Notes under the pieces: generated by a model | Databases searched by the model: none | Told to the model about the DNA's origin: nothing | The model's input: the letters and a program-made list of their open reading frames with translations, nothing else | Shown here: piece by piece, positions 20,436 through 30,185 of the stretch | Position numbering within the stretch: the stretch's first letter is position 1 | Layout: the number at the start of each line of letters is the position of its first letter | NCBI GenBank assembly: GCA_964527685.1 | Contig: CAZGOC010000001.1 | Span: forward strand, 310,001-374,000 | Direction of reading: 5' to 3' | Length of the DNA: 64,000 nucleotides | DNA from: UBA7396 sp964527685 | Lineage (GTDB): Bacteria > Patescibacteriota > Gracilibacteria > BD1-5 > UBA6164 | Program-made: the position numbers and the translations under genes

Positions 20436-21404
20436 TTAATCTGTATTTAATATATATGTAAAATAAAAATATCAAAATATTATGTATAAAAATACAAAAA
20501 ACATCATTGAAAAACTTAAAAATATATCAAATAATCAATGTAATATAAATGATAATAAAAATCATATAAATAATGTTTTTATATAAATTTTATTATAACT
20601 ATCTTGATATTTTAAATACATTTTAGAAAAAAAGTATGCAAAAATAGAACTACATAATATGTGTAAAAAAACAGAAAAAATATTTCTTAAAAAATAAGTA
20701 GAAATTAATTCTTTTCAAAATCAAAAATTTTCATAAATAGATTTAAAAAATAATATATTTTCTATAAATGAAAATCATAAAGCTACAAAAATTGCATAAA
20801 CTATTCAATCTTTTGAATTAAATATATTTAATGTTTTATCATAAGAAAAAAATAAAAATTTTGATAACTCTTCTATTACTCAAATTATTAAATAATAAAA
20901 TATAACAAGTTTTAGTGAATTAAAAGCTATATCTCAAAAAGTTATATCTAAGTTTTTTTCAAGTGGTTTTGTAAAATCACCAAATGAATTAAAAATACTA
21001 TTTAATAAATAAAAAATAATCGAAATAACTACAAAAAATAAAGAAAAAATTAACAATCTTTTTAAAAAAATAAAAAATTTTTGCCTAGTATAAGGAGGGG
21101 AATAAAATAAAAAAAATGGAACTAGAGAAAAAATAATTAATATCGATAAAAATGATAATAATACATTGATAAAAGAAAAATTACTTATTTGAGCAAAAAT
21201 ATTTAATATATAAAAAGAAAATTCTTTTGCTATATCTCATAAATATAATACTGGAATTACTGACAATCATCAAGCAAAAAGTCATAAAAAAAACCTTTTT
21301 TTATTTAATATATCATTGTTTATATATCAAAAAAAATATCCCCAAAGCGATATTGGTATAAAAGTAATTAAAATAATAGGTATTATATATATTATATCTT
21401 TCAT
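20436..21404 (-). CDS. PrsW-family intramembrane metalloprotease
   Basis: 322 residues with about eight hydrophobic segments. The PrsW signature residues are present in order: the EE pair in GVIEELSKF (E178, E179), the FSFIEN motif in a following membrane helix, a conserved histidine in SVFLHILCS and LHGLFD near the C-terminus. PrsW proteins cleave membrane-bound substrates, the known case being the anti-sigma factor RsiW. No anti-sigma gene is next to it. It follows the 67-residue membrane protein by 10 bp and murA further upstream, so it is probably the last gene of a murA transcript. Confidence 0.8.
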
Positions 21405-21414
21405 GGGGGAAAAA

Positions 21415-21618
21415 TTAATCTTTATATATTTTGTATTTTCAAAATTTTACATAATTATTTTCACTATTATTTTTTTTATTTTTTGTAAATATAGCACTTG
21501 CACTAACCATACTTATTCAAAAAAATAATAATATAAATCGTAAAATATATGCTATTATGGCAGGCCAAATAATTATTATTACTCAAGAAAGTATTAATAT
21601 AATTCAAACTTGTAACAT
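21415..21618 (-). CDS. Small two-span membrane protein, unknown
   Basis: 67 residues. Two hydrophobic helices (IILILSGVIIIIWPAIIAYI and FILLFFGISMVSASAIF) are followed by a polar lysine/asparagine tail. It fills the gap between murA (19 bp upstream) and the PrsW-type gene (10 bp downstream), all on the minus strand, which makes real expression likely. No family recognised. Confidence 0.5.
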
Positions 21619-21637
21619 TGGAGGTATTAGTTAAGTA

Positions 21638-22894
21638 TTATTTTTCTATTTTAATCGAAGCTCAAAGTTTTTTTAATTTATCTAAAAAATTTTCATATCA
21701 TCTTTCTATATATTCAAATTTTGATATAGAAGTTTCTCAAGATGCTATCATTCAAGCAATAACCATTGATGCTCAAGCTCTTAGATCCCAAGAAGTTACT
21801 TGTGCTCACTTTAAATCCATTTTTCAAAAAATCAAAGCTTCATGTGGATTTAAAATAGCTGTATGTCATCACATTTTATCAAGTTCTATTAAAAAATTTA
21901 ATCTTCATTCAAAAAGTATTTCATGTATTTTTGAAGTTCAATTCATTTGAGTCATTAAAACTCAAAAAGGAGATCATAAATCAGTTGGGAATCAAGGGAA
22001 AATATTTGTTTGAATATCTACTTTTTTTAAATCATTACTTCTAAAAACTCTTAAAGTATCATTTCAAAGATAGTCTATTTTTACTCAAGATTGTTTTAAT
22101 TTTTCAATAAAAATATATAAATCATCAATTCTTGCATTTTTTATATCAATATAATCTTTTGCACACAAAGCTCAAATAATCATAAAAGTTCATGATTCTA
22201 TATAATCAGAAATAATTTCATGCTCTATATTTGTATTTAAACATTCAACTCAAGAAATAATTATTTTATGATTATATCTGATTTTTATATTTGCTCAAGA
22301 TAGTCTTAAAAATTTTATTAAATCCATTACATGTGGTTCTATAGCTGAAAGCTCTATTGTAGTTGTTCCAGGTCTTAGTACATTTGCAACTATTAAATTT
22401 TCTGTTGAAGTTACTCAAAATCAAGCATTTATAGTTATATCTCAAGATATTTTTTCTCAAGTAATACTTATTCTATCTTCATTTTCTACATAATCATATC
22501 AAATTGACTTTAATCAATTTAAGTGAGAATCAATAGGCCTTTTTCAGATATTGCATCATCCAGGAAAGGGGATTTCAATATTTCAAAAATAGTGAAGTAG
22601 TGGGCTTAAAAGTAGTATAGAAGCTCTTATTTTTTTTATCATTTCAGAGTTTAGATTTTTTATATCTAAATTTGTTGTGTCAAGATTTAAAGTATTTTCT
22701 TCAAATTCATATTTAACTCAAAGAGTTTTTATTATTTCTAAAAAAGTTAAAACATCTCAAATTTTAGGTACATTTTTTAATTTTACTTTTCATCTTAAAA
22801 GCAAAGTAGAGGCAAGAATTGGTAAAACAGCATTTTTTGATCAACTAACCTCAACTTCTCAAGATAAATTTCTTGAATTATTTACTTTATACAT
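21638..22894 (-). CDS. murA: UDP-N-acetylglucosamine 1-carboxyvinyltransferase MurA
   Basis: 418 residues, normal for MurA. The active-site loop reads PGGCNIGKRPIDSHL with the catalytic cysteine at 114, followed later by ANVLRPGTTTIELSAIEPHV and FPTDLGSPF, all family landmarks, and the final GASIKI. It transfers enolpyruvate from PEP to UDP-GlcNAc, the first committed step of peptidoglycan precursor synthesis in the cytoplasm. The cysteine form is fosfomycin-sensitive in other bacteria. It is the first gene of a minus-strand trio with the two membrane proteins below it. With MurB at 46418 it shows a cell-wall pathway is kept. Confidence 0.95.
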
Positions 22895-23024
22895 TTTTTT
22901 GTTTTTTATTAATTATTTTTAACATATTAACTATTTTTAAAATTTATCAAAAAATAATTTAAAAAAATTGATATTTACAAAAATATTATATAATTTGATT
23001 AATGTTATTTTTAAACAATAAAAT

Positions 23025-24077
23025 ATGTTAAATTTTAGAAAAATATTTGAATTTTTATTTAAATCATTTGATATATCTTGAGATACAAAATTAATTGAAA
23101 AATTAGAGCTTGACGGAGTTAGATTTTTAATGATTATTAAAAGACATTGGATTTATTGAATAATTCATTCTTGGAGAGTTTTATTTGTTTTAATTATAGC
23201 ATTTATCAATTCATATTTATTGCTATTTTGAAGTAGTGATTGACATACATTGCTTTGAAGTATTATATGAATTTTCTTACTTTTAAATGTATTTTATTGG
23301 ACTTTTATAATAATTATTTATTTAGTTAATTTTTATAAAATAGTTTGAAGCAAACCTGTTATTACAGATATTTATACAGCCATAAAAAAATCAAGAGAGA
23401 GTGATGAAATATTTACAAAATTTTTTAATCAAACACTTTTTTTATTAATTCTACTTTTTTGAATAACTATTTTTACATCATTTACTGCTATTTCTGAGTT
23501 TATTATTTGATGAACAACTAATTTTTGAGTTTGAGTTATTAATGCAATTCTTTTAATTGTTCAACTTGGACTTTTTTACTCATATCTTTTAAATATGATT
23601 AATTTAGAAATGGATTTTAATATAGTTATTTGAGAAAAAATATATTTTTTTAATCAAAGATGAGTTTTGTGAGATAGTCAAAATATGAATGCAAATAAAA
23701 TCAAAACTATGAATACAAAATATGCTTGATTAATTGGGTCTTTTTTTAATTATTGAGAAATAATTATTTTATCAGAAGGGGATAATTGAGATAAAACTTG
23801 AGAAATGAGAATGTCATATATTTGAGATCCAACAGGAAGTGTAAAAAATATACAAAAAGTTTTAGCAAATGAGTTAATTACCTTAGAAAAAGACACTAAT
23901 TTAGTATTAAAAAAAATAAAATTAGAAATAAAAATTAATGATTTAAATTCAAAAGAAAATATTGAGAAATTAAGAGATTATATGAAAAACAACGAAGAAG
24001 CTATTAAAAAAATGTTTGAATGATGAAATAGTGAAATTCAAAATGAAGTAAAAGAACTTTATAGTTTAATTTGATAA
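23025..24077 (+). CDS. Membrane protein with bacterial PH-like domain
   Basis: 350 residues. Two pairs of hydrophobic segments (about 55-110 and 140-195) frame loops, and a soluble domain follows with YFFNQRGVLGDSQNMNANKI and SFFNYGEIIILSEGD, a pattern typical of bacterial PH-like (YdbS/DUF304-type) domains. A charged coiled-coil tail ends the protein. Function unknown; such proteins are common in CPR genomes. The stop is 1 bp from the mltG start, so the two genes are translationally linked. A shorter PH-like membrane protein is encoded at 27256. Confidence 0.7.
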
Positions 24078-24078
24078 A

Positions 24079-25071
24079 ATGTTAAAATTTTTAAAATTTT
24101 TATTTATAATTTTTATATTAATATCTATTTTTTGATATTATAAATACTCTAGTTTAGAAAATAGGTTTTTAAATGAAAATAAAAATATTGAAGTAAAATT
24201 GTGAGAAACTTTAACAAATGTTTTAATAAATGATTTTTGATATGATAAAATATTTTTAAAAATTTATTTTAAAATAAATAAAGACAAAAGTATAAATATT
24301 CAAGCTTGAAACTACAATTTTTCTTCTTGAGAAAATATAAATGATATTATAAAAAATTTTTCAAAAGGAACTAAAGCTTTAGAAGAAAAGCTAACTATTT
24401 TAGAATGATGGAATATTTATGATATAGACGAGTACTTGACTTTTTTAAATTTAATAGAAAAAGGAACTTTTATTTCTAAAGCAAAAAACACTAGTGAGTT
24501 TAAAAATGAATATAGTTTTTTAAATGGATTTTTAACTTTAGAATGATTTTTATATCCAGATACTTATTTTGTAAATAAAAATACATTTATTCTAGATGAT
24601 TTTATAAAACAAATGTTACAAAACTTTAAGCAAAAAGTATTTGTAAATTTATTATATACTTTAGATGAAAATAATTTAAAAGAAGTTATGATACTTTCAT
24701 CAATAGTTGAAAAAGAAGAAAAAAATGATTTAGAAAGATATACTGTTGCTTGAATACTAAAAAAAAGATTAAAAAATAATTGGATGATTTGAGCAGATAT
24801 TACAGCTTGTTATGCTTTTGAAATAACATCAAAAGAGTGCCAAAAAAACCTAGTAAAATATATTTATGAAAAAAATGATTATAATACTAGAACAATGACT
24901 TGATTGCCTAAAACACCTATAAATAATCCTAGTATTTCATCCATAGAATCAGTTTTAAATAGTAATAATAATACTCCATATTGGTATTATTTACATGATA
25001 ATAATTGAAAAATCCATTATTGAAAAACAAATGAAGAACATACTCAAAATAAAAATACTTATTTAAAGTAA
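24079..25071 (+). CDS. mltG: Endolytic murein transglycosylase MltG
   Basis: 330 residues: N-terminal membrane anchor (residues 5-21), a LysM-like part, then the YceG fold with LTILEGWNIYDIDEYL, GFLYPDTYFV, the catalytic glutamate E211 in SSIVEKEEK and TGLPKTPINNPSISSIESV. MltG cuts new glycan strands near the membrane and sets their length. It overlaps neither neighbour on its 5' side but its 3' end overlaps the convergent glycosylase gene by 9 bp. Confidence 0.93.
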
Positions 25072-25737
25072 TTTTTCATAATTTACCCAAATTATTGCAT
25101 CTAAATGAAGTAGAGAAATACCTAATTTACAAGAAATATCTTTATAAAAATCATTTATTTTAACTTTTTCATCTTTGTTGTATATTTCATAAATTTTTGT
25201 AAGTCTAGAATCTATTGGAATACTTATTTCTTTAGGAAACTCTATAAATTTATTAAAATAAACTCTTGATCAATATCAAAACATTTTTACTCAAAAAACA
25301 ATTGTTTTTTGAGTATTTTTTTGATTCATTACTTTTGCAAGAGAGTTATTTAATAAAAACATATTTTCATAATAAAAATTTTCATTGTTTATAAAATGAT
25401 TTAAAAAAGGTTTTAATTTATTTAATCTATTTATTTTTGTTTCTATAAATCTTTTATTTCATTTAGAATTTTTTATAAATTCACTTAATTTTTTTATTAA
25501 ATCATCTATACTATTAACTTCATTTATTATAAAATAATTACTAAATTCTTCCCAATATTTTTCTCAAGTGCTTGATAATTGATAACAAATTATTGAATTT
25601 GCTAAAATTAAAGACAAATAAAAATCTTTATTTTTTATTTTAAAATAAAGATTTTTTAAATAAATAAATTGTAAATCTTGCTCTTCTATCTCTTTAAAAT
25701 TTGTATTTAAAGATTGCAATTTTAAAAAAATATCCAT
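25063..25737 (-). CDS. AGOG-like 8-oxoguanine DNA glycosylase/lyase
   Basis: 224 residues, all helical. The segment QKTIVFGVKMFGYGSRVYF followed by ISIPIDSRLTKIYE and LLHLDAIIGVNY matches the pattern of AGOG N-glycosylase/DNA lyases, with the lysine of QKT and the aspartate of PID in the positions of the catalytic pair. AGOG removes 8-oxoguanine and nicks the strand; it was defined in archaea and also occurs in some bacteria. The start codon overlaps the stop of the upstream 3D-domain gene (TAATG). Assignment is by motif memory only; another HhH-type glycosylase is possible. Confidence 0.65.
25288..25315. repeat. Perfect 28-base palindrome inside the glycosylase gene
   Basis: A 28-base perfect inverted repeat without spacer (left arm TACTCAAAAAACAA) lies within the coding region on the minus strand. 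On the plus strand it is followed by a run of T, so it could end the mltG transcript 217 bp after its stop. Confidence 0.6.
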
Positions 25738-26951
25738 TATTTTTTATAACTAAGTAAATCTTTTTGTTTTAACAACTGAGTTTCTAGTATAATAGCAAGT
25801 TCATTTTTTAAAGTTTCTTTAGTTTTAGGTCCAAAAACTCAAGCTCATAAATCACTTTTTGATGATATTAAGTTATTTTTTAATTGATAGTTTATTAAAG
25901 CTGTTTTTGTTGTTTCTCAAAATTTTGCAGTATCTTTTACTTTAAAAAATCATAAGGTTTTAAGAGTTTTTTGTAAATTTCTTACATTTTCTCAACTATC
26001 TCATAATTTAGGAGTTCATATTTGAGTAAAATGATTATCTATTTTAGAATCAACTGTTTTTTTAATAAAAGCAAGTTCTTTTTGTATTTTTTGCTCTTTT
26101 TCTTTTGCTATAGCAAAATCTTTATTTAATTGATTTAATGATTTTTCTCCAAAATATCAAGCTTCAGGAGAGTTTTTATCTTTTATAATCTTTGAATTAA
26201 CTTGGTATGAAATAAGTTCATTTTTTATATTTTCATATGTTCAATTGATTTCTCATGTATAAAGTCACATTTCTTTAAAAATATTTTGAAGTTTTTTTAC
26301 TTCATTTTCATTTGGATTTTCTTTATCTATATTTAAAGATGAGATTAATTTATTTTCAACTTTTTTTTCTTGCTCTATATTACCTATATTATTTGAGGAA
26401 ACTTCTTTTACTTCATATTTTGCCAAAATATTTAAAGGAGCAGGGAGAGAATCAATATTTATTGAAACTGGAGTTTCAGTGTCTGCTAAAACATATCAAG
26501 AAAGCTCTTTTTTTCAAAAATTTAAAGCTCTTGCAAGTCATTCATCACCATATCACATCCATATATCAAGTCTATCATATTTATATCATCTTGTTTCATT
26601 TAGATCTGTTGATACTATAGCTCATCATCTATCAGCTACTTCAACAGTTCAGATTCATTCAAGATATATTTTTGTTCAAAAAGGATAATTTTTAGGTGCA
26701 GCTATCATTCAAGGATAAACTGCTTTTCATGAAGCTCATCTAATTCAATTTCAGTTTAGCTTTTTATCTGCTTCATAACTTCATTTGAAGTAGTATTTTT
26801 GATTAGGTAGGGGGGAGTAGTATGCTGAAACTACAAATTTATTTTCAAAAGCATAAGTATTATAAGATGCTTTTACTGTTTCAAATGTAAAAAATGATAG
26901 GTTAAGAAATAAAATATTAAAAATTAAGATTTGTGATAATAACTTTTTCAC
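25737..26951 (-). CDS. Secreted 3D-domain protein with two peptidoglycan-binding repeats
   Basis: 404 residues, start GTG at 26951 (an in-frame stop lies just upstream and no ATG fits). Signal peptide near residues 5-28. Residues about 70-150 form a 3D (double-psi barrel) domain with TVEVADRGGAIVSTDLN and YDRLDIWMGYG, giving the three conserved aspartates. Two PG_binding_1-type repeats follow (VKKLQNIFKEMGLYTGEING and NVRNLQKTLKTLGFF). Related proteins are cell-wall lytic or resuscitation-type enzymes acting outside the membrane. Its stop overlaps the start of the glycosylase gene. Confidence 0.85.
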
Positions 26952-27065
26952 TTGTATTTTTTATATAATAAAATAATAAATTCAAATCCATTAATGCAAT
27001 ATTTTTTAGCACTTTTTGGGGGGAATTTATCTCCTTTTTTATAAAAATGTTTACTTATTATACTT

Positions 27066-27114
27066 AAAAAAAATATTTATCAAGTTTTATTTTTTTACTT
27101 GATAAATATTTTTT
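27066..27114. terminator. Strong hairpin upstream of tRNA-Gln
   Basis: A 16-bp perfect stem (27070-27085 with 27097-27112) and an 11-base loop, with A and T runs outside. On the minus strand it can end the transcript of the PH-domain gene pair above 27256; its right arm also holds the -35 box of tRNA-Gln. Confidence 0.7.
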
Positions 27115-27126
27115 AATAAATATTAT
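27099..27126 (+). promoter_or_regulatory. Promoter of tRNA-Gln
   Basis: TTGATA at 27099-27104 and TATTAT at 27121-27126, spacing 16 bp, 17 bp before the tRNA 5' end. The -35 box is within the terminator hairpin, the same arrangement as at tRNA-Gly(UCA). Confidence 0.6.
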
Positions 27127-27142
27127 AGTTTTATCTTTTTAT

Positions 27143-27216
27143 TTGGGATTAGCCAAGTGGTAAGGCATTGGACTCTGAATCCAACATCATAGGTTCAAAT
27201 CCTATATCCCAAGCCA
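27143..27216 (+). tRNA. tRNA-Gln(CUG)
   Basis: 74 nt with encoded CCA. Acceptor TTGGGAT/ATCCCAA, D arm GCC-AAGTGGTAA-GGC, anticodon stem TTGGA/TCCAA with loop CTCTGAA (anticodon CUG, codon CAG), T arm ATAGG-TTCAAAT-CCTAT, discriminator G73. The weak U1-A72 pair and G73 are glutamine identity features. Confidence 0.95.
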
Positions 27217-27255
27217 ATTATAAACTTTTTAAATTAATTTCATTTTTTAGCTTTT

Positions 27256-27783
27256 TTATTTATCATCAACAATATATTTTTTCTTTCTATTTTCAAGTAC
27301 TAAGGCTCTTTGTTTTTGTAAATATTTAATCAAAATATATGGATGAGGCATAAAGCGAAATATTCTCTCTTCTTTAGTCTGAAGTTCTATAATTATTTTA
27401 CCATATCATAATATATTTGATATAAATCATCTTGAATATGCATCTAATTTTATTATTTTAAAGGCATCTATGATTTCAATATCATTTCTCATAATAAGTG
27501 AGGCATTAATTATAAAAATTTGGTCTCAAGTAATAATAAATAAATAATTATAAAATTCTATAACTGATAATATAAATTTGAAAAATGAATAATTTACTAA
27601 AATTAAAACTGATGGTAAAATAACATACAATACTAATTCATCTCCTAAAGCTTCTCTATAAAATACTCAAATAAATGATAAAATAATAGCAAATATTAAA
27701 ATAAATATAAATTTTAATAAAAAAAGAAAAAATATTATCCAATGTTTTCTCACAATAATATTTTCATTATGTTCTTTATACAT
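27256..27783 (-). CDS. Small membrane protein with bacterial PH-like domain
   Basis: 175 residues. Two adjacent hydrophobic segments (WIIFFLFLLKFIFILIFAII and LGDELVLYVILPSVLILV) are followed by a soluble part with DQIFIINASLIMRNDIEIID and SNILGYGKIIIEL, which resembles bacterial PH-like domains of membrane proteins and the gene at 23025. Its start codon lies inside the 3' end of the upstream 76-residue gene (8-bp overlap), so both are one operon. Function unknown. Confidence 0.65.
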
Positions 27784-28006
27784 AGATAAATTTTAAAATA
27801 ATAAAAATAGATAAAACAAATAATATTATAAATAAAACAAATATTATTTTTTTTAATGATTTATATACTCATTGTAACCATTCTACTTTTGTATAATTTA
27901 CATGTTTATCATTTAAATTTTTAAGTCTTTTAATTATAAAAATATAAACAAAAACCAAAAATATAAAATAAAGAATAATTCAAAGAGATACTGAGATAAT
28001 ATCCAT
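27776..28006 (-). CDS. Small bitopic or two-span membrane protein
   Basis: 76 residues: an N-terminal hydrophobic helix (ISVSLGIILYFIFLVFVYIF), a polar middle (RLKNLNDKHVNYTKVEW) and a C-terminal hydrophobic helix (IIFVLFIILFVLSIFIIL). It overlaps the PH-domain gene by 8 bp, a sign of translational coupling. No family recognised. Confidence 0.55.
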
Positions 28007-28145
28007 ATATTAATAAATTATATAATATATAAATTTATTATATTTTTTATTTAAAATAAGCAAATAAATAAAATTTGTGAATATATTTTGATAAATTTCA
28101 TTTATTTATATAATAAACTAAATTTAATTTTAATTAAAAATTCTA

Positions 28146-28853
28146 ATGGAAAATATTTTAGAAGTAAAAGAAATAACTAAAGATTTATCTTGATATGAAG
28201 TTTTACATAAAGTTTCTTTTGAAGTTAAATCATGACAAATTTATTGATTTTTATGACCAAATGGAGCTTGAAAAACAACAACAATGAAGTGTATTATGTG
28301 ACTTATAACTCCAGAGTCTTGAGAAATAAAGATTTTGTGAGATAATACTTTATCAACAAAAACAAAATCTCAAATAGGTTTTATGCCAGAAAATACTTAT
28401 TTATATAAACATTTAACTTGAGAAGAATTTTTAAGATTTAATTGAAACTTTTTTTGATTAAAAAAAGATGATTTAGAAAAAAAAATAAAAAATTTACTAA
28501 AAAAAGTATGATTATATGAAGCAAAAGATAAGTATTTAGCAGAATATAGTAAATGAATGCTACAAAGAGTTTGATTAGCACAATCAATTATAAATGATCC
28601 AAAAATATTATTTTTAGATGAACCTATGAGTTGACTTGATCCAATTTGAAGAAAAATGGTAAAAGATTTACTTGTAGAATTAAATAAATCATGAACTACT
28701 ATATTTTTTAATACACATATTTTAGCTGATGTAGAAAGTATTTGTGATAGTTTTTCAATTATTCATAAATGAAATATAATAGTTAAAAATAAAGATATAA
28801 AATCATTAAACAAGCCACTTGAAGATTTCTTTATTGAAGAAATATCAAAATAA
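28146..28853 (+). CDS. ABC transporter ATP-binding protein, without permease
   Basis: 235 residues, a complete nucleotide-binding domain: Walker A GPNGAGKTTT near residue 38, Q-loop IGFMPENTYLY, the signature in YSKGMLQRVGLAQSI, Walker B ILFLDEPMSGLDP and H-loop NTHIL. Subfamily resembles DrrA/CcmA/Nat-type exporters with the PEN in place of Q at the Q-loop. The usual permease partner is missing on both sides. It may pair with a distant permease or act otherwise. In GAGKT the first glycine is TGA. Confidence 0.92.
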
Positions 28854-28896
28854 TAAAAAGCTTGAAAAAAAATATTTTTTTATATACTATATCTTA

Positions 28897-28947
28897 GGTA
28901 TGTAATGGTTATTGGTTATCTCCTTTTACCAATAATTATTGCATACC
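28897..28947 (+). ncRNA. Long RNA hairpin upstream of dnaJ
   Basis: A 20-bp uninterrupted stem (28897-28916 with 28928-28947) and an 11-base loop, TATCTCCTTTT. Three of the pairs are G-U wobbles in the plus-strand RNA, which would be A-C mismatches in the opposite strand, so the plus-strand RNA is the folded form. No T run follows, so it is not itself a terminator. Confidence 0.6.
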
Positions 28948-28960
28948 CATAAAATAAAGC

Positions 28961-28996
28961 AAAAAACTAAGAATTAGATTATAATTCTTTTTTATT
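28961..28996 (+). terminator. Terminator or attenuator before dnaJ
   Basis: Arms AAGAATTA and complement (28969-28976 and 28982-28989) followed by T. It lies 14 bp after the long hairpin and 17 bp before the dnaJ start. Confidence 0.6.
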
Positions 28997-29012
28997 ATTT
29001 AAAGTAAATTTA

Positions 29013-30113
29013 ATGTCAAAAAATTATTATGATATATTGTGAGTTTCAAAAACTTCAACTGAAGATGAAATAAAAAAAGCATATAGAAAAAAAGCAATGG
29101 AGCACCACCCAGATAGATGATGAGATGAAGCAAATTTTAAAGAAATAAATGAAGCATATAGTGTATTATGAGATAGTCAAAAAAGAAATGAATACGATAC
29201 TTATTGAAGAGTTTGATGAGGATGAAATCCTTTTTGATGATGATTTAATTGAGGTTGATTTGATGTAGATTTAGGAGATATTTTTGAACAATTTTTTGGT
29301 TGATGATGAAGAAGCTCATCAAGGTGAAGAAAAAAATCTTGAAATATGCAAGGTGAAGATTTAGAATACAATTTATCAATTGATTTAAAAACTTCTATTA
29401 TTTGATGAAAAACAACTTTAAAATATGAAAAATTAATTGTTTGTGATGACTGCATGGGAGTATGATGAGAATGAAAAAAAACTTGTAGTGATTGTGGTGG
29501 ATGATGATATGTAAAATATAGACAACAAACAATGTTTTGAACTATAGAACATACTTGAGTTTGTGAAAAATGTCACTGAAATGGAGAAATGCTAGAAAAA
29601 GTTTGTAAAACTTGTAATTGACAAAAAAGAATAAAAAAAGAAGTCATATATGAACTTGAGATCCCAGCTTGAATAGATGAAGGTATGGTTATAAAAATAT
29701 CTTGAGAATGAAATGACGGAATTTGAGCTTGAGCTTGAGATTTGTATGTAAAATTTAAGGTAAATTTAATAGATAAAAATTTAATTAGAAAATGAGTTAA
29801 TTTACACTATGATTTAGAAATAGATGTAATAGAAGCTATTTTGTGAACTACAAAAGATATAAATATACCAGTTATTTGAAAAAGAAGCATTTTAATTGAT
29901 GCTTGAACTCAAGTTTGAAGTATTTTAAAAATGAATTGAGATTGAGTAAAATATATAGATAAAGATAAAAAGTGAGATTTATTTATAAATTTACTTATAA
30001 AAATACCAAAAAGACTTTCAGAAATAGAAAGAGAATGTTTTGAGAAAATAGCAAAAGAAAAAAAGCTAAATGTACATAATAAAAAATGAATATTTGAAAA
30101 AATATTTGGGTAA
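29013..30113 (+). CDS. dnaJ: Chaperone DnaJ
   Basis: 366 residues. J domain with HHPD (H32-P33-D34), then a Gly/Phe-rich linker (about 70-105) in which most glycines are TGA, the zinc-binding domain with four CxxCxGxG-type repeats (CDDCMGVG, CSDCGGGG, CEKCHGNG, CKTCNGQK) and the C-terminal client-binding domain. It delivers unfolded proteins to DnaK and stimulates its ATPase. DnaK and GrpE are not in the window. The upstream 160 bp holds a long hairpin and a terminator-like hairpin, so expression may be controlled there. Confidence 0.95.
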
Positions 30114-30140
30114 ATAAAAACTAATAATAATTGCATTTTA

Positions 30141-30174
30141 AAAAATAACTATAAACTAATATAGTTATTTTTTT
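30141..30174 (+). terminator. Terminator of dnaJ
   Basis: AAAAATAACTATA and its complement around loop AACTAA (arms 30141-30153 and 30160-30172), with a T run. It stands 28 bp after the dnaJ stop. Confidence 0.85.
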
Positions 30175-30185
30175 ATATTTAAAAA

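Noticed and set aside
28897..28947. CIRCE heat-shock operator before dnaJ
   Set aside because: The inverted repeat does not contain TTAGCACTC/GAGTGCTAA and is longer, with G-U pairs typical of RNA.
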